From Streptomyces rubellomurinus (GTDB lineage Bacteria > Actinomycetota > Actinomycetes > Streptomycetales > Streptomycetaceae), in the NCBI RefSeq assembly GCF_000961885.1, contig NZ_JZKH01000015.1, forward strand, positions 1 to 64,000: a stretch of DNA of 64,000 nucleotides, in the 5' to 3' direction. A program made the position numbers and the translations under genes. Of this stretch, positions 60,876-64,000 are shown in pieces; positions within the stretch are counted from its first letter, which is position 1; each line of letters opens with the position of its first letter. The notes beneath the pieces were generated by a model that saw only the letters and a program-made list of their open reading frames with translations, was not told where the DNA came from and ran no database searches.

Positions 60876-61401
60876 GGGTTCAACTATTGTCGGCAGCCGA
60901 GACCTTGAGGTCTCGGCTTCTTTGTTGCTCAACCATCCTGAGGCACACGTGAGTTGGCGGCTTTCGACGAGAGCGGTGCGGCGAGCAGCTGACAGTTCGC
61001 CAATGTTTACTTTGTGCACGAGCGTCCGTTTTGGTCCATCGGCGTTCATGAGCGCTCATCGCGTGTGGTCCCAAAATGGTCCCCAAGCCGACCGCCCCGC
61101 CCCAGCTACTGCCGGTGACCGAGATCTGTCGGACCTTCAGCAAGCACCACCTTGCGATCCCGACAGCCGCTGCTTCGACGGCGCCTGCCGGCTCGCGGAG
61201 CCGGCTCCCGCGGGCGGATCATGGTCGCTTACCCACCGGTTGCGGATCGTGATCTTCCGGGCGGTGTGTCGTCTTGAGCGTGTCGTCTCCAGATGGTTCT
61301 GACGTGCTTCGCGCACCGCCCCGCACGCTCTGCCGCCACACCCGACACGGCAGCCACTCTTATCCCAGAGTCACCACCCAGTCCAAGAGAAGGGGAAGCT
61401 C
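60876..61401. other. Gene-free left arm of element 2
   Basis: No gene. It shares TGTGGTCCC...TGGTCCCC (61056-61085) and CCCCGCACGCTCTGCCGCCA (61318-61337) with the matching region of element 1, probably integrase arm sites or the int promoter. Confidence 0.55.
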
Positions 61402-62652
61402 ATGGGACAGCGTGCGCAGCGTGGTCGGGTGTACCGGCGGTGTGGTTGTTCGGACGGGCACGGGAGGCAGTTGGGTCCGTGGTGTGTGCGGTTGTTGGAG
61501 GAGGCGGGTCACGGGTCGTGGACGTACTGCGTCGACGTGGCCCCGGAGGACGGGAAGCGAAAGACCCGTCGGCGCGGTGGGTTCGCCACCCGCGCCGAGG
61601 CGGCCCGGGAGATGAAGGCGGTGCTGGACGGTGAGCTGCGCGGGGTGTACGAGGACCGTCGCGTCACGGTGGCGAGCTTCCTGCGGCAGTGGCTGGCCGT
61701 GAAGAAGGAGGAGCTCGCGCCGAACACCTACGCCGGCTACGAGGCGTGCGTGGAGCGAGACCTCATCCCCGCCTTCGGCCACTACCGGCTCCCCGACCTG
61801 CGCCCGAAGCACATCGAGCGCTGGATCGCCGCCCAGCGCAAGGCCAAGCGTGGCAAGGTCACCGTCTACCGGATCGTCTCCACCCTGCGTAACGCCCTCA
61901 ACCACGCGGTGCGCGCTTGGGGGCTGCGTTACAACCCCGCCAAGCACTCCGTCCCAGCTCGGCCCCGCGCCGCCGAGCGCACCTGCTGGACCCCCGACGA
62001 GGCCGCCACCTTCCTGCCCCACAACGCCGAGCAGTATGCGGATCAGCTGACCGACCTGTTCGAGGTCATGCTCGGCACCGGCATGCGCCGCGGCGAGATC
62101 CTCGCCCTGCACTGGTCCGATATCCACCTCATGGACCGCAAGCTCTTCGTCCGCTGGACCCTCGCTGCCATCGACAACGGGAAGATCCACCTCGGGGAGC
62201 CCAAGACCGAAGCCAGTAGGGCCTGGATCAGCCTCTCCCCCAGAGTCATGGCCGCCCTCCATCGCCAGGCCGCGATCCAGATGGCCGCCCACCCCGACGG
62301 CCGGCTGGAGGGGCTGGTCTTCGCCCGCCCGGGTGGAACACCGTTGCGGCCCCAGTGGGTCCTCGACCAGCTCCGCAAGCGCACCGACGAACTCGGGCTA
62401 ACCCGCATCGGCCTGCACGACCTGCGCCACACCGCCGCCAGCATCATGATTGCCGAGAACATCCCCATCGCCGTGGTCTCCAAGACCCTGCGCCACTCCA
62501 CCATCGCCGTCACCATCAACCTCTACGGCCACCTCCTCAAAGACTCCGCCGACGAAGCAGTCCTCGCCCTGGCGAAAGCCCTCGACCGCGCCCAATCAGG
62601 CCAGCTCCGAGAACTCCCCCACGGCGGCCACGACCTGCCGCTCGCCGCGTAG
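61402..62652 (+). CDS. int: Tyrosine site-specific integrase of element 2
   Basis: Full-length phage-type integrase of 416 residues that inserts and excises the element at tRNA-Pro. It starts MGQRAQRGRVYRRCGCSDGH; the core-binding domain includes LAPNTYAGYEACVERDLIPA; the catalytic domain has Arg in GTGMRRGEILALHWSD, HDLRHTAASIMI (HxxR), LRHSTIAVTINLYGHLLKDS with the second His and the nucleophile Tyr. GAGAAGGGGAAGCTC precedes the ATG. It is homologous over its whole length to the broken integrase of element 1. An imperfect hairpin (62672-62705) follows. No excisionase gene is visible beside it. Confidence 0.95.
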   Translation: MGQRAQRGRVYRRCGCSDGHGRQLGPWCVRLLEEAGHGSWTYCVDVAPEDGKRKTRRRGGFATRAEAAREMKAVLDGELRGVYEDRRVTVASFLRQWLAVKKEELAPNTYAGYEACVERDLIPAFGHYRLPDLRPKHIERWIAAQRKAKRGKVTVYRIVSTLRNALNHAVRAWGLRYNPAKHSVPARPRAAERTCWTPDEAATFLPHNAEQYADQLTDLFEVMLGTGMRRGEILALHWSDIHLMDRKLFVRWTLAAIDNGKIHLGEPKTEASRAWISLSPRVMAALHRQAAIQMAAHPDGRLEGLVFARPGGTPLRPQWVLDQLRKRTDELGLTRIGLHDLRHTAASIMIAENIPIAVVSKTLRHSTIAVTINLYGHLLKDSADEAVLALAKALDRAQSGQLRELPHGGHDLPLAA

Positions 62653-62773
62653 CAGCCGCGGACGGGGCCCCGGCCGGTGCGATGTAACAGCATCGGACCG
62701 GCGCCCCGGTGTGGGCAGTCTTCAGACCGCAGGGTCGGCTGGCCTCCCGCTCCGCCAGCACAAGGGCCGCGGT

Positions 62774-63445
62774 CTACCAGTCCAGAAACAGCTGTACGGG
62801 GACTCCGGAGGCGGTGTTGACTCGTGCGGCCAGATCGGTCGGGATCGGCACGTCGAGCCGTACCGCGGTCGGTGTGTAAAGGTCGGTCTCGATTTCGGGT
62901 GTCGTGAGGGACACGAGCAGGGCATACGAGACCGGTCGGCCGACCCGGTCGGATCTGTTGTTGTACTTCCACCAGCCGCCGGCCGGGTAGACGGCCAGGG
63001 CTCCGCAGTCGGCGAGCTCGGCGGCGGTGCCGCTCCAGATGTCGGCGTGGGGGGGGGAGCCTCGGTTGCGGTTGTCGGAGCCGACGAGCCGTGCTTTGTC
63101 GCCCTCGAACTTGCCGACCGTGGTCATGCCGTCGTTCGCGGCCTGCGCGTCCTTCGCGACGCGCCCTTCGAAGTCCGTGAGGTTCTCCAGGGGCCCCTTG
63201 ATCGCGAACCGCAGCTTGTGGGAGGCGTAGGCGTGCTGGCCCATGACACCGCGTCGGCCGGGGTTGGGTTCGACGAAGTAGGAGAGGGTGACGCGCAGCT
63301 CGACCGGGGTGGCGCCGAGGTCGAGGAGCTGCTCGCGTGGCCAGGGCAGTTCGTGGAGCTTGAGCTCTCCCAGGTGCACGCGGCCCTTGTCGCGGCGGAA
63401 CGGGATGAGGGAGCCCTGGATCATCAGCTCCCGCGAAGCGCCCAT
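62774..63445 (-). pseudogene. C-terminal part of an S8-family anti-phage peptidase (IteS-like)
   Basis: Two hundred twenty-three residues match, from memory, the C-terminal domain of S8 serine peptidases that work with an AAA ATPase in phage defence: LHELPWPREQLLDLGATPVE, LRVTLSYFVEPNPGRRGV, YASHKLRFAIKGPLENLTDF, DIWSGTAAELADCGALAVYP, AGGWWKYNNRSDR. The catalytic Asp/His/Ser domain that should precede it is absent; just upstream is a transposase fragment. So the gene is truncated, probably by the IS. An ATG at 63445 could still permit translation of the domain. Confidence 0.7.
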
Positions 63446-63518
63446 ACCACGTCAACGGCCCGAAGAGCCTGAGGCTACGGGTTGATGATCTGCAAGCCCT
63501 AACTTCGTGGCATTGGTC

Positions 63519-63644
63519 GAGTATCTGGCGGTGGCAGTAGCCCTCCGGTCGCCCGCCCCGGCCGCTCATCCACGCCGGCACCGGCAGCAGGTCCCGCACC
63601 GCCGCCCACTCGGCGTCGGTCATGTCGCTGTCGTAGCGCCGAAC
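63519..63644 (-). pseudogene. N-terminal fragment of an IS5-type transposase
   Basis: The frame reads VRRYDSDMTDAEWAAVRDLL then PVPAWMSGRGGRPEGYCHRQ, the usual N-terminus of Streptomyces IS5-family transposases, and then departs from the family. The catalytic DDE core is missing. It separates the peptidase fragment from the next gene. Confidence 0.65.
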
Positions 63645-63879
63645 ACGCTCGCCGTGGTCGCCCGCGTTGCCGTATCGGTGTGCGAAGCAGTCACACCTTG
63701 GGGGGACGGAGTTGCCGTCGACTGCGGCGACGGCGTACAAAAGCGGCAACAGGGCTTCCTCGCAGCTTTTCGGTCTCGACAACCTCCAAGCTGCACAGGG
63801 GCCCTGTCTTCATGCGGCGACAACGCCGAGATCACCCGAATCGGGAACCCGCGAACACTCGTGCTGGTCCCAAGCCCCG

Positions 63880-64000
63880 TCACGGGTTTGCGGATCGCTT
63901 CTGAGGGCTTGCCGGAGTGATGGTCATGATGCTGTGGGGGCGGCGCCACACGACTTCGTCCAGGTCGGCGACGCGCTCCAGATTCGCACCCGGATGGGCG
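63880..64000 (-). CDS. C-terminus of an unidentified gene running off the right edge
   Basis: The last 39 codons read GANLERVADLDEVVWRRPHS then IMTITPASPQKRSANP and stop. The composition is coding-like and the frame stays open to the window edge. Too short to assign. Confidence 0.4.
   Translation of the reverse strand, partial: AHPGANLERVADLDEVVWRRPHSIMTITPASPQKRSANP

Larger units (their letters stand above)
60770..64000. mobile_element. Integrative element 2, left part (continues past the window)
   Basis: Begins at the second repeat; an intact tyrosine integrase follows after ~530 bases, the same arrangement as at the left end of element 1. It carries a fragment of an S8-peptidase anti-phage protein and a transposase fragment. 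The right repeat and the intact tRNA-Pro should lie beyond 64000. Confidence 0.8.

Noticed and set aside
60828..61049. Minus-strand open frame across the second repeat
   Set aside because: It runs through tRNA and terminator sequence and has no ribosome site; composition is not coding-like.
1..64000. CRISPR array
   Set aside because: No series of regularly spaced identical repeats; the repeats at 46341-47403 are irregular and imperfect.

Overview
This is high-GC actinobacterial DNA, most likely from Streptomyces or a close relative such as Kitasatospora. The grounds are GC-rich third codon positions, GTG and ATG starts behind purine-rich ribosome sites, frequent ATGA/GTGA stop-start overlaps, large LuxR-type (LAL) regulators, an NdgR-like IclR protein, a modular polyketide synthase and tRNA-targeted integrative elements.

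Bases 1-38957 are chromosome-like. The left edge holds the first module of a type I polyketide synthase that runs off the window, read after a type II thioesterase and a drug-export MFS pump on the same strand; an ECF sigma factor is divergent from them. Next come a secreted phosphoesterase and lipoprotein, a Tat-exported multicopper oxidase, an amino acid permease, a ThrE-type exporter, an NdgR-like regulator, a secreted beta-propeller-like protein, an adenylate-forming ligase with an aldo/keto reductase, and an LAL-type ATPase without a DNA-binding domain. A MarR regulator faces an NTF2-like protein and a flavin monooxygenase across two palindromes. At 25473-29384 is a tightly coupled operon. 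Its distal genes (lutABC-type L-lactate oxidation and a RhaM-type mutarotase) are intact, while its proximal genes (fuconate dehydratase-like, SDR and aldo/keto reductase) are fragments, consistent with a collapsed L-fucose oxidation pathway. Two full LAL regulators, two exported alpha/beta hydrolases and an APH-like kinase follow.

From 38958 on, integrative elements are stacked in a tRNA-Pro(GGG) gene. A 106-bp direct repeat (3' half of the tRNA plus its terminator) lies at 38958-39063 and again at 60770-60875, and a tyrosine integrase follows each copy. Element 1 (about 21.9 kb) carries a frameshifted integrase, a frameshifted nitrilase-family gene, a GAF/PP2C phosphatase with two frame breaks, a HATPase protein, two related MerR-like proteins, a cold-shock/RNA-remodelling set (CBS protein, DEAD-box helicase, CspA, Tudor/CarD-like protein) and a terpenoid cluster at 52680-58946. 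In the cluster a 7-TM membrane protein, class I terpene synthase, P450 and methyltransferase form one coupled operon, divergent from a methyltransferase plus prenyl diphosphate synthase operon. A decayed third integrase ends exactly at the second repeat. I see no replication or conjugation genes in element 1.

Element 2 starts at 60770 and leaves the window. It has an intact integrase, the C-terminal part of an S8-peptidase-type anti-phage protein and a transposase fragment. No intact tRNA gene lies in the window; the functional tRNA-Pro should lie at the far end of element 2.
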